A stretch of DNA of 59,955 bases from Bacteroidales bacterium (lineage in GTDB: Bacteria; Bacteroidota; Bacteroidia; Bacteroidales; UBA932), in contig JAFUWX010000038.1 of assembly GCA_017471025.1 (NCBI GenBank), forward strand, positions 1 through 59,955, given 5' to 3'. Shown in pieces: positions 8,946-17,708 of the stretch. The notes beneath the pieces were generated by a model. It was not told the DNA's origin and did not search any database. It worked only from the letters and a program-made list of their open reading frames with translations. How positions within the stretch are numbered: position 1 is the first letter of the stretch; every line of letters starts with the position of its first letter. The translations under genes and the position numbers were made by a program.

Positions 8946-10865
8946 ATGAGAAAGTATTTAGCAATAGGCCTCGTATTCTTGTCGTTGGCGGCAGTCTCCT
9001 GCCGCCGCGGCAAGATGAATCCCGAGTACCTGCCGAAAGCGCAGGACGTGTCCTTCTCCGTGGAGATGAACACCTTCCGCACGGGCAGCAAAGCGACCGA
9101 CGCGGCCTTCGACAATGGCGATCTCCTCGGCATCTTCGCCGGCGCCCCCATCGGGCAGGCGAATGTGAAGGGAACCGTTTCCGGAACGGCCCTGACCCCG
9201 TCCAGTCCAATCCAGTGGCTGGCCGGACAGACTGAAGAGACCACCTTTGCCGCGTACTATCCGTATAGCGCTTCTGTCAGTGGGCAAAGTTTCTCCTTTG
9301 CCGTAAAGACCGACCAGTCCACCTACGCCTCCTACCTGGCCTCCGACCTGCGCGGGGCGGTGACGACGGCTGCGGCCGGCACGCCCGTGACCTTCAGCAT
9401 GCAGCACCTGCTGTCCAAGCTGGTGGTCGTCCCCACCTGCGAGGATGCCTCCGAGACGGTCACCGAGGTGACGGTCCGCGAGCTCGCCACCCAGGCGACG
9501 GCCGATTTGACCACCGCCTCCGTGGCGGTCGGTACGGCGAAGGCCGACGTGAAGATGGGAGCGGCTGAATCCGGTAACGGCGGGAAGGGCTTCGTGTCCA
9601 TCCTGGTGCCGCAGGCGGTGCAGCTGCAGCTGGCCGTGACCACCTCCAAAGGTCGGACGCTTCCTTTCAGCCTCACGGAGCCTGCGACACTCGCCTCGGG
9701 TACGGCTTACCTGGCCGAAATCACGGTGGCGGCGGGCTCCACACCAGTGCCGGCTACCCCGGCCGAATTCACGATCAGCATCATCGACTGGGGCAGCCCG
9801 GAAGACCTGACTTTCCTCGCCGATGATACCTATGATGAATTCACCCAAGGGAAGTGGTCCGTCATCGGAACGGTCAATGGAACCAACTGGGATTCAGATG
9901 TTTGGATGACGGAGACGGAGAGCGGCGTATGGGAGGTGGACATCACCTATCCGGCCGGCGGCGCCTTCAAGCTCCGTCAGGACGGCAAGTGGTCCACCGA
10001 GACGGAAACGCATAACGAAGCCGGCCAGCCCGGCGATGCGACCGGCCCGGTTCCCGGTGACGGCACGGAGTACAATCTCTGGGCTACCGACAACATCGAC
10101 ATCACCCTGCCTTCGGCCGGCGAGTATCACCTGAAATTTGTCGAGGAAGGCTATCTGTTCTATGCGACGCTGACCAGCGAGCCGGCGCCGTCCATCAGCG
10201 AGCTGTATCTGCTGGGCGAGGCGACCGACGCCGGTTGGAGCCTGGACGATATGCCTGCGCTGACCCGGTCCGGGAATACGTTCTCCATCACCGCCAACCT
10301 CAAGGCGAACGCCAAGTTCCGCTTCCCCCTCCAGAAGGCGCCCAATACGTGGTGGCCTTGCCTGGTCCGGGGTGATACGGACGGTACGGTCAAAATCGGG
10401 ACCGGCGACGCCAACGATGCCGACCAGTTCACGGTGGCCCAGGACGGCTCCTACGAGATTGTCATCGACGTGGCGGCCATGACGATCGCCATGACCCGTG
10501 TCGGCGACCGTATCGAGCAGCAGGTGGCCATTGACGAGCTGTATCTGCTGGGTGGCGCGACCGATACCGGCTGGGATTTGGACAAGATGCCTGCGTTGGA
10601 GAAATCCGGCCAAGTATTTACCATTACCGCCCACCTGAAAGCCGGTACATTGGAAAGCAATGAAGTTTTCCGTTTCCCGATGCAGAAGGTTGCGAACAAA
10701 TGGTGGCCTTGCCTGGTCAAGGGATCTTCCGAAGGGAAGGTGATGGTCGGCACCAGTGACGGGGATCAGTCCCGCCAGTTTACGGTCGATACCTCAGGAA
10801 CGTACCTGATTACGATAGATGTGGCTGCGATGACGATATCCATCGTCCTGCAGACGGCAGACTAA
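8946..10865 (+). CDS. Fimbrillin-like / SusE-F fusion lipoprotein E (three modules)
   Basis: This is a 639-residue lipoprotein with lipobox Cys19 followed by two arginines, as in gene D. The fimbrillin-like domain spans about residues 30-265 (FDNGDLLGIFAGAPI near 57, a DQSTYASY segment near 122, MQHLLSKLVV). Three SusE/F-type modules follow, from KWSVIGTVNG (about 303), SELYLLGEATDAGW (about 418) and DELYLLGGATDTGW (about 528). Module 2 is almost identical to module 2 of gene D. The gene ends 20 bp before a strong terminator that closes the first transcript of the locus. It is probably surface-exposed and glycan-binding, with no enzyme motif. Confidence 0.82.
   Translation: MRKYLAIGLVFLSLAAVSCRRGKMNPEYLPKAQDVSFSVEMNTFRTGSKATDAAFDNGDLLGIFAGAPIGQANVKGTVSGTALTPSSPIQWLAGQTEETTFAAYYPYSASVSGQSFSFAVKTDQSTYASYLASDLRGAVTTAAAGTPVTFSMQHLLSKLVVVPTCEDASETVTEVTVRELATQATADLTTASVAVGTAKADVKMGAAESGNGGKGFVSILVPQAVQLQLAVTTSKGRTLPFSLTEPATLASGTAYLAEITVAAGSTPVPATPAEFTISIIDWGSPEDLTFLADDTYDEFTQGKWSVIGTVNGTNWDSDVWMTETESGVWEVDITYPAGGAFKLRQDGKWSTETETHNEAGQPGDATGPVPGDGTEYNLWATDNIDITLPSAGEYHLKFVEEGYLFYATLTSEPAPSISELYLLGEATDAGWSLDDMPALTRSGNTFSITANLKANAKFRFPLQKAPNTWWPCLVRGDTDGTVKIGTGDANDADQFTVAQDGSYEIVIDVAAMTIAMTRVGDRIEQQVAIDELYLLGGATDTGWDLDKMPALEKSGQVFTITAHLKAGTLESNEVFRFPMQKVANKWWPCLVKGSSEGKVMVGTSDGDQSRQFTVDTSGTYLITIDVAAMTISIVLQTAD
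10203..10510 (+). repeat. Single-module coding repeat, copy 2
   Basis: This is the second copy of the 308-bp block at 7917-8224, encoding the second SusE/F module of gene E. Confidence 0.9.
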
Positions 10866-10885
10866 GGTTGTCTTGTAAAAGATTT

Positions 10886-10921
10886 CGCCGCGGGCCCCAG
10901 AAGGACCCGCGGCGATTTTTA
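10886..10921 (+). terminator. Intrinsic terminator after the fusion-gene array
   Basis: A perfect 9-bp stem, CGCCGCGGG at 10886-10894 and CCCGCGGCG at 10906-10914, is followed by ATTTTTAT. It separates the five fusion genes upstream from the SusE/F-SusC-SusD transcript downstream. Confidence 0.9.
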
Positions 10922-10931
10922 TCCTGATTCC

Positions 10932-10962
10932 TTGCTTATTTCATAATTTGTTTATATTTTTG
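10932..10962 (+). promoter_or_regulatory. Promoter of the SusE/F-SusCD operon
   Basis: TTG at 10932-10934, a 20-bp spacer and TATTTTTG at 10955-10962 form a perfect Bacteroidetes promoter. It leaves a leader of about 75-80 bases before the next start codon, so translation-level control is possible there. Confidence 0.8.
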
Positions 10963-11045
10963 TCGCAGTATGTATGAACATACTATTCCGTTTATTGGAC
11001 AAATAATAGGAAAATAAACACTAAGAACTTAAATATCACATGATT

Positions 11046-12545
11046 ATGAAAAGATTTGCTTTGTCTTTATTATTGGCCCTGGGCGCGCTCTCTGCGCTGA
11101 CAGGCTGCAAGAGCAATGACCCGGAGAAGAAGCCGGAGCCCAGCGCCGATCCTTCTGAGCAGGGCAAAACGCCCACTTCGCTGGCAGATGTCTCCACCAT
11201 TTATATTTATGGTAGTGCGACGGAAGCCGGCTGGGATCTTTCCCAGGCGATGGAATTCACCGACAATGGAGGCGGCCTGTATTCCTGGCAGGGCTATCTG
11301 GCCGCAGGAAGCCCGTTCCGTTTCCCGCTCCAGAAGACCGCCGAATGGCCTTGTCTGATGCTGGAAGAGGGCGAGGAAGGCCCCGAATTGATTTTCGGCA
11401 AGTCGGAAGAGGACCTGGTCGTCTATACCGTCACCCCGTCCGGCACCTATGACATCGTCATCGACGCCCGTGACGTGAACCATCCTTCGGTCAGCGTAGA
11501 TTTGGTCAGCATTGACCTTAATGAACTGGAAATCACCGAATTGTATATGCTCGGCGAAGCCTGCCCGACCGGTTGGGCCCTGAACATGATGGAGGCCTTC
11601 ACCAACAACGACGGCGTCTTCACCTGGGAAGGACCGCTCCAGGCTGGCAAACGTTTCCGCTTCCCGCTGCAGAAGATTCCCGATCCGCCGCAGTGGTGGC
11701 CTTGCCTGATGCTCGGGGAAAACGGCAAAGTCCTTTATGGCATGGGCGACGAGGATGAATCGAACGTCCCCGTCAAGGAAGACGGCGTGTATCTCCTGAC
11801 CATCGATACCCGCAACCGCGACAATATGACCTGGACCATCGAGCTGAAGTCCGCCGGTCTGCCCGACCCGGAAATCACCGAACTCTACCTGCTGGGCGAT
11901 GCCGCTCCCGGTGGATGGGCGCTGGATGCCGCGCCGGCATTTGAAAACAACGACGGCGTCTTCGTCTGGGAAGGCAAACTCCGCGCGTCTGGCGTGTTCC
12001 GCTTCAATACCACGAACCTGAATTTCTTCCCGGCCATCGTCAAAGATATCGCTACCGGCAAGCCGGTCTATGTCACCGATTGGGACGAGACCCTGTACGA
12101 GCAGTTCTCCGTGGACAAGGACGGCATTTATCAGCTTGTCGTCAATGCGAAGAAGTTCGATGACATCTCCGTTACCATTACCTATGTGGGCGATACGCCG
12201 GTGTCGGAATATCCCATCGAAGAACTGTACCTGTTGGGCGATGCCACCGATGCCGGCTGGTCCATCGATGCCATGCCGGCCTTCGCCGGGGACAAGGGTG
12301 TCTTCACCCTGACGGCCAACCTCAAGGCCACCGGCGGATTCCGCTTCCTGACCCAGAAGGTCGGCGGCATGTTCTTCCCCGCCATCGCCAAGGAAAAAGC
12401 CACCGGAAAGGCGGTCTATGTGGATAATGGCCAATGGGATGATACTGTCTATGAGCACTTTACGGTCGCGACGGAAGGCACCTACGAAATCGTCGTCACG
12501 GCCAAGAAACTCGATGACATTACCGTCACGATAACCCAGAAATAA
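11046..12545 (+). CDS. SusE/SusF-like starch-binding lipoprotein F (four modules, no fimbrillin domain)
   Basis: This is a 499-residue lipoprotein from the start at 11046 (an in-frame ATG also lies at 11040). Lipobox LTGC, Cys21, then a Pro/Glu/Ser-rich linker to about residue 45. Four SusE/F-type modules follow, each opening with the pattern LYxLGxAxxxGW: about 48-165, 166-278, 279-385 and 386-499. Unlike its neighbours it has no fimbrillin-like domain, so it looks like a canonical SusF-type surface glycan-binding protein. It is the first gene after the 10932 promoter and precedes the small peptide gene and fusion G. Confidence 0.85.
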   Translation: MKRFALSLLLALGALSALTGCKSNDPEKKPEPSADPSEQGKTPTSLADVSTIYIYGSATEAGWDLSQAMEFTDNGGGLYSWQGYLAAGSPFRFPLQKTAEWPCLMLEEGEEGPELIFGKSEEDLVVYTVTPSGTYDIVIDARDVNHPSVSVDLVSIDLNELEITELYMLGEACPTGWALNMMEAFTNNDGVFTWEGPLQAGKRFRFPLQKIPDPPQWWPCLMLGENGKVLYGMGDEDESNVPVKEDGVYLLTIDTRNRDNMTWTIELKSAGLPDPEITELYLLGDAAPGGWALDAAPAFENNDGVFVWEGKLRASGVFRFNTTNLNFFPAIVKDIATGKPVYVTDWDETLYEQFSVDKDGIYQLVVNAKKFDDISVTITYVGDTPVSEYPIEELYLLGDATDAGWSIDAMPAFAGDKGVFTLTANLKATGGFRFLTQKVGGMFFPAIAKEKATGKAVYVDNGQWDDTVYEHFTVATEGTYEIVVTAKKLDDITVTITQK

Positions 12546-12556
12546 CACCAAAGACT

Positions 12557-12703
12557 ATGAAATACACGTATTTAGCTCCTGAGGTGGAGCTGCAGACCAT
12601 CCGTATTGAAGATGGGATACTTGCCTTTTCGAAAGGAAAAGGCGGAGCCAATGCGTCGGCCATGAGCCAGGACGACGATTTGTTTGATGATTGGGACTTT
12701 TAA
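12557..12703 (+). CDS. 48-residue acidic peptide, function unknown
   Basis: This is a short open frame of 48 codons placed between two SusE/F genes, 11 bp after the first and 13 bp before the second, in the same direction. The peptide opens with MKYTYLAPEVELQTIRIEDG, continues with ILAFSKGKGG and a small-residue stretch, and ends in a very acidic tail (DDDLFDDWDF). It has no transmembrane helix, signal peptide or cysteine. Short proteins of similar layout (a Pro-Glu-hydrophobic start, a Gly-rich middle and an Asp/Trp-rich end) are, to my recollection, often seen near fimbrillin-like genes in Bacteroidales, but I know no function. Its tight spacing argues that it is real and co-transcribed. 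Confidence 0.6.
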   Translation: MKYTYLAPEVELQTIRIEDGILAFSKGKGGANASAMSQDDDLFDDWDF

Positions 12704-12716
12704 GCGATTGTATAGT

Positions 12717-14762
12717 ATGAAAAAGATATTTGCCTATATCGCCACTGTCGCTATTTTCGCGGCATGTGCCAAAGAAAGCCCCGTTACCCAGGAGCGCCCT
12801 ATTACCCGCCCCCACAGTTCTGGGACCGAGATGATTCTGCACGCCAGCATCCCTCCGATGACGGACGCCACGAAAGCCAATGCCATCGGCTCGTTTACAT
12901 GGGCCGACGGTGACAAGATTGCCATCCCCGTCGAGGGCGGTTATGTCGATTTTACCTTCAGTGAAGCGGACGACGCATTCAAATACACGCTGACCGGCAG
13001 TGAATCTTTCATTGACGGAACCGCCTATTATCCCGCCAATTCGAAGCCCGGCGGAGACTATTCCACCGCGTTTGCCAGTCCCGAAGCGGCCAAGGCCGGC
13101 TTCAAGATGGAGGCTCCCTTTACCGTCGGAAGTGAAGACATCACTTTCACCCACAAGAGCGCCATCATCAAGCTCCACTTCACAGGCGTTCCCACTACGG
13201 CAACGGGCGTCAGGGTGCTGGAAGAGGAAACGGAGATTGCAACCATTGCCCTCAGCAACCCTTCTGCCGATCTGGAGGTGTATGTCCCCATTACACCGAA
13301 TGGCAGCAAGAAATATCGTTTCGCATTGATGCAGTATAACACCGCCCTCAGGGAGGTCGGCAAATCTTCCGTGGCCCTGACCGCGGGTACGTACTACACC
13401 TCCAAGGACATCGCATTCGCCATTTCGGAGCTCTATCTCCTGGGCGGAGCGACGGACAATGGCTGGAGCCTGGAGACCATGCCGCAGTTGACGAAAGAGG
13501 GGAATGTGTTTTCCATCAAAGCGAACCTGACGGCGTATAACAGTGACAACAACAACAGATTCCGCTTCCCCCTGCAGCGAGTAGGCGGTACATGGTGGCC
13601 ATGCCTGGTCAAGGGCGATGCGGACGGGACGGTCAAAATCGGAGACTCCGATTACTATGACGGGGATCATTTCACCGTCAGTGAAGATGGCTACTATCAG
13701 ATAACGATAGATGTCAGTGCCATGACATACACCATCACCCGCCTGGGTAGCAAGCGCTATGAGATTACCGAACTCTATCTCAACGGTGACGCCTGCGATA
13801 CGGGTTGGAATGCCTCAGGCGTAGCTCCGCTGACCCAAGCCGGGAACGTCTTCTCCACTTCCGCCAACCTGTATGCCGGAAAGACCTTCCGTCTCAATAC
13901 CCAAAAAGTGGATTGGTGGCCTGCTATCGTCAAGGATAAAGCTACCGGCGAGCCGGTTTACTGCGCATCGCAGGGTGTATGGGACAACCACAGTACTGTC
14001 TGGGAGCATTTCTCTGTGGCGGAAGACGGTTTCTACGAGATTGTCTTCGATGCTGATGCATGGACCCTGACGCTGACGCGGAAAAATGATATTGCCTTGA
14101 ATGTATCGGATTTGTATCTCATCGGCGACGCGACGGACATCGGCTGGTCCATTACCGATATGCCCCAGTTTACGAAGAATGGCTATGAGTTCACCCTGAC
14201 CGCCCATCTGAAGACCAAGGGCATCTTCCGCTTCCTGACCCAGAAAGAGGCAGGCGTCTGGTACCCTGCCCTGGTGAAGGGTGGAACCACCGGGACCGTT
14301 AAGTATGCTGCGGCAGATGCTACTAACGACGAGCACTTTACGGTGGATAAGGACGGCATTTATCTTATTACGGTCAATACCGGGACAAGAACCTATTCCA
14401 TCACGCTTCAGGAAGAGGTCAATTGGTATGTCGTAGGCAATGTCTATGCTACCGATCCGACGCAAACCGGATGGGACAAAGCGTATGCGGTTCCGATGAC
14501 GGAAACCTCTCCGGGTATCTGGGAAGTGACTGTCAATATTACCGGCGAGTTCAAATTGAGCTGCCACTCCGCTTCTACGGATCTTTGGACCTATGGTAAC
14601 CTGGGCTTGTGGGCAGCCGGCTCTCTCTCTACGGAAATATCCTATGGATTGTTGAGCAACGGCGAAAATATAGGCATACAGACACCGGGACGTTACGCCC
14701 TGAAACTGGAACCGGCCAACACCCAATACGCCAACCTGCTCACCGGTAACAAAATAGATTAA
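12717..14762 (+). CDS. Fimbrillin-like / SusE-F fusion lipoprotein G (four modules)
   Basis: This is a 681-residue lipoprotein. The start at 12717 gives a normal signal peptide with lipobox Cys17, whereas upstream in-frame starts would overlap the small peptide gene. Residues about 35-235 form a fimbrillin-like domain (FTWADGDKIAIPVEGG near 55, then a THKSAIIKLHF block near 138). Four SusE/F-type modules follow, from SELYLLGGATDNGW (about 238), TELYLNGDACDTGW (about 347), SDLYLIGDATDIGW (about 462) and NWYVVGNVYA (about 565). It lies 18 bp before the SusC gene and is the only fusion directly linked to SusCD. It is probably the outer-surface glycan-binding partner of this SusCD pair. Confidence 0.82.
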   Translation: MKKIFAYIATVAIFAACAKESPVTQERPITRPHSSGTEMILHASIPPMTDATKANAIGSFTWADGDKIAIPVEGGYVDFTFSEADDAFKYTLTGSESFIDGTAYYPANSKPGGDYSTAFASPEAAKAGFKMEAPFTVGSEDITFTHKSAIIKLHFTGVPTTATGVRVLEEETEIATIALSNPSADLEVYVPITPNGSKKYRFALMQYNTALREVGKSSVALTAGTYYTSKDIAFAISELYLLGGATDNGWSLETMPQLTKEGNVFSIKANLTAYNSDNNNRFRFPLQRVGGTWWPCLVKGDADGTVKIGDSDYYDGDHFTVSEDGYYQITIDVSAMTYTITRLGSKRYEITELYLNGDACDTGWNASGVAPLTQAGNVFSTSANLYAGKTFRLNTQKVDWWPAIVKDKATGEPVYCASQGVWDNHSTVWEHFSVAEDGFYEIVFDADAWTLTLTRKNDIALNVSDLYLIGDATDIGWSITDMPQFTKNGYEFTLTAHLKTKGIFRFLTQKEAGVWYPALVKGGTTGTVKYAAADATNDEHFTVDKDGIYLITVNTGTRTYSITLQEEVNWYVVGNVYATDPTQTGWDKAYAVPMTETSPGIWEVTVNITGEFKLSCHSASTDLWTYGNLGLWAAGSLSTEISYGLLSNGENIGIQTPGRYALKLEPANTQYANLLTGNKID

Positions 14763-14780
14763 ACGTTAATTGAATATCGA

Positions 14781-17696
14781 ATGTTCCTGAAATCTAAACT
14801 TTTGTCCGCTGTGGCGGCAGTGCTGACGGCACTGCCCGCCATGGCGCAGACAAGGGAAATCAGGGGAACGGTCACAGACAGCGACGGCCTTCCGGTGATT
14901 GCAGCCGGGGTACAGGTCGTCGAGGCCCCGAAAGCGGTGACGGTGACCGGTCCGGACGGCAAGTATGTCCTGGCGCTCTCCGCCGAGCAGGCGAAGGTGG
15001 CCAGGACTATCGAATTTTCCTGCCTCGGGATGAAGTCCGTGACGCTGCCCGTCCCCGTATCGGGGCGGCTGGACGCCGTCCTCGCTCCTGATGCCGAGTC
15101 CCTGCAGGATATCGTGGTGATCGGCTATGGCGCCGTCCGGAAGAAAGACCTCACCGGATCCGTCGTCAACATCACCCAGAAGCAGTTCAACAAGGGTGTC
15201 GTCACCTCCGCGACCGATATGATCGCCGGACAGGTGGCGGGCCTGGTCGTGACCAAGGCGGGCGGCGACCCCACGACGGAAGCCACCCTGCGCCTGCGCG
15301 GAACGACCTCCCTGCTGGGCGGCAACGGGCCGCTGGTCGTCATCGACGGCGTCCCGGGTGCGTCCATGAACCTGGTTTCCCCGGAGGATATTGCCTCCAT
15401 CTCCGTGCTGAAAGATGCCTCTGCCGCAGCCATTTACGGCGCCCGCTCGGCCAACGGCGTGATTATCATCACGACGAAAAAGGGCGAGGAAGGCAAGGCG
15501 ACCGTATCCTATAACGGCTATTTCGCCGTCGAGAAGGCGGAAAAGCTGTTGGACATGATGACGGCCGAAGACTGGCGGGCCTATGTCGCGGAAAACAACA
15601 TCACCAGCGCCATCGACTATGGCGCCAGCACCGACTGGCAGAAGGTGGTCACGCGGCTGGGAAGCTCGCAAAGCCATGGCGTCAGCCTTACCGGCGGCTC
15701 GGGCAAGAGCCAGTATCGGGCCAGCGTCACCTATCTGAACCGCAAGGGTATCATGAAGGAAAACGACCTGCAGCGCTTCAACGCGGACGTCTCCTTCGTC
15801 CAGAAAGCCATCGACGACAGGCTCACGGTGAACTTCTCCTTCATGGGCTCCTACGAAGACTGGAAAGACCTCTCCTACAACGGCGACATCTGGAGTTATG
15901 TCTATAACCTCAACCCGACGGTCCCCGTTTACAACCCGGACGGCAGCTATTTCCAGCTCTTCACCTACATGAATTACAACCCGCTTTCCGAAATCGAGCA
16001 GGTCCACATGGACAAGAGCCGCCACTACAGCCAGGGCCGCCTGGCGGTGGACTTCAAGATCCTGCCCTGGCTCTCGGCCGGCGTGAGCGGCGCCCTGTCC
16101 CGGAACAACTTCATCTCCGGCTACTACACCCCGTCCACGACGGAAACGGGCTTCGCTACCTCCGGACTCGGAAACCGGACGACCAGCGTCTCTAACATGC
16201 GGCTGCTGGAAGCCAATATCACGGTCGACAAAGATATCGATAAGCACCATATCGGCGCCATTCTGGGCTATTCCTGGCAGCAGTATGTCGATGAAAACTT
16301 CCAGGGCACCAACCGGGAATTCACCACCGACGCCTTCGCCTACAACAACCTCAGCACGGGCAACGACCTGCAGGACGGCGACGTGGGCAGCTACAAATCC
16401 TCCTCGAAGCTGATTTCCTTCTACGGCCGGGTCAATTACGACTATGCCGGCCGCTATCTGTTCACCGGTACGCTCCGGAGCGACGGCTCCTCGAAGTTCG
16501 GCAAGAACAACCGCTGGGGCCTCTTCCCGTCGGCTTCCGTGGCCTGGCGCATCTCCTCCGAGCCCTTCATGAAGGGCCTTTCCTGGCTGGACGACCTCAA
16601 GCTGCGGGTCTCCTACGGCGTGACCGGCAACCAGGATATCGGCAACTACCGCACCCTGGCGATTTACGGTCCCTGGGGCTATTATTTCAACAACGGCAAG
16701 TTCTATCCGCAGTATGCCCCGACGCAGAACCCCAATCCCAACCTCCGCTGGGAGAAGACCGCCCAGCTGGATATCGGCCTGGACTACAGCTTCTTCGACG
16801 GCCGGTTGCGCGGTGCCATCGAGTATTACGCCAAGCGGACGACGGACCTGCTGTATGACTATGACGTCCCGGTGCCGCCCTATCAGTACAGCGTCATGAC
16901 GTCCAACGTGGGCGAGGTGTCCAACAAAGGCTTCGAACTCACCATCGCGGGTACGCCGGTCATGACCCGGGACTTCCGCTGGGACGCCAGCTTCAACTTC
17001 GCCCGCAACAGCAACGTCCTCGTGAGCCTCTCGAATGAGCAGTTCCAGCGCGACAAGGTCTATCTGGGCAGCTATTCCATCCGCGGCCTGGCCGAGACCA
17101 CCATCATCCTGGAGGAAGGTCTTCCGCTGGGCACGTTCTACGGCGCGAAATGCCTCGGTGTCGATGAGGACGGCATCCTCCTGTATGAAGATGTCAACGG
17201 CGACGGCAAGTTCGTCTATGCGGACGACCGGACCTACATCGGCTGCGCCCAGCCGGACTTCACCGCCAACTTCAGCAGCCAGTTCAGCTACAAGAACTTC
17301 TTCGCTTCCTTCCTGCTGCGGGGCGTGTTCGGAAACGACGTCATCAACGGTACGTCGCTGTATCTGAGCGATATCAGTCGCTATCCCGGCGAGAACGTGC
17401 TGCGCTCGGCCCTCAAAAAGACCGCCCAGACGATGGTCTATTCTTCCTATTATGTGGAAGACGGCAGTTTCCTGAGGCTGGACAATATCCAGATCGGATA
17501 CAATTTCACCTTCAAGCCGTCCGTCCCCATCCGGAGCCTGCGCCTGTCGCTCACCGCGAACAACCTCTTCAACATCACCCGTTATACCGGTATCGACCCC
17601 GAGGTCAGCCAGAGCGGCCTGGTGTTCGGTATCGACGCACGGGACTATTATCCCAAGACCCGTTCCGTTTCCCTGGGCATGAGTGTATCTTTTTAA
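14781..17696 (+). CDS. SusC-like TonB-dependent outer-membrane transporter (alpha-glucan locus)
   Basis: This is a 971-residue SusC/RagA-family porin. A signal peptide (to about residue 22, ending AMAQ) is followed by a carboxypeptidase-regulatory-like domain (about 25-105). The conserved DIVVIGYGAVRKKDLTGSV block (about 112-130) opens the plug domain, which holds KDASAAAIYGARSANGVI near 213-230. The remainder is the beta-barrel, ending in an aromatic Phe as usual for outer-membrane proteins. With the SusD-like lid encoded 12 bp downstream it imports oligosaccharides across the outer membrane, powered by TonB. Neighbouring GH13 and GH66 enzymes suggest alpha-glucan oligosaccharides as cargo. 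Confidence 0.96.
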   Translation: MFLKSKLLSAVAAVLTALPAMAQTREIRGTVTDSDGLPVIAAGVQVVEAPKAVTVTGPDGKYVLALSAEQAKVARTIEFSCLGMKSVTLPVPVSGRLDAVLAPDAESLQDIVVIGYGAVRKKDLTGSVVNITQKQFNKGVVTSATDMIAGQVAGLVVTKAGGDPTTEATLRLRGTTSLLGGNGPLVVIDGVPGASMNLVSPEDIASISVLKDASAAAIYGARSANGVIIITTKKGEEGKATVSYNGYFAVEKAEKLLDMMTAEDWRAYVAENNITSAIDYGASTDWQKVVTRLGSSQSHGVSLTGGSGKSQYRASVTYLNRKGIMKENDLQRFNADVSFVQKAIDDRLTVNFSFMGSYEDWKDLSYNGDIWSYVYNLNPTVPVYNPDGSYFQLFTYMNYNPLSEIEQVHMDKSRHYSQGRLAVDFKILPWLSAGVSGALSRNNFISGYYTPSTTETGFATSGLGNRTTSVSNMRLLEANITVDKDIDKHHIGAILGYSWQQYVDENFQGTNREFTTDAFAYNNLSTGNDLQDGDVGSYKSSSKLISFYGRVNYDYAGRYLFTGTLRSDGSSKFGKNNRWGLFPSASVAWRISSEPFMKGLSWLDDLKLRVSYGVTGNQDIGNYRTLAIYGPWGYYFNNGKFYPQYAPTQNPNPNLRWEKTAQLDIGLDYSFFDGRLRGAIEYYAKRTTDLLYDYDVPVPPYQYSVMTSNVGEVSNKGFELTIAGTPVMTRDFRWDASFNFARNSNVLVSLSNEQFQRDKVYLGSYSIRGLAETTIILEEGLPLGTFYGAKCLGVDEDGILLYEDVNGDGKFVYADDRTYIGCAQPDFTANFSSQFSYKNFFASFLLRGVFGNDVINGTSLYLSDISRYPGENVLRSALKKTAQTMVYSSYYVEDGSFLRLDNIQIGYNFTFKPSVPIRSLRLSLTANNLFNITRYTGIDPEVSQSGLVFGIDARDYYPKTRSVSLGMSVSF

Positions 17697-17708
17697 AGGA
17701 CGCGCAAG

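Noticed and set aside
12684-12716. Earlier in-frame start for fusion G
   Set aside because: It would overlap the small peptide gene and hide the signal peptide; the ATG at 12717 gives a proper lipoprotein signal.
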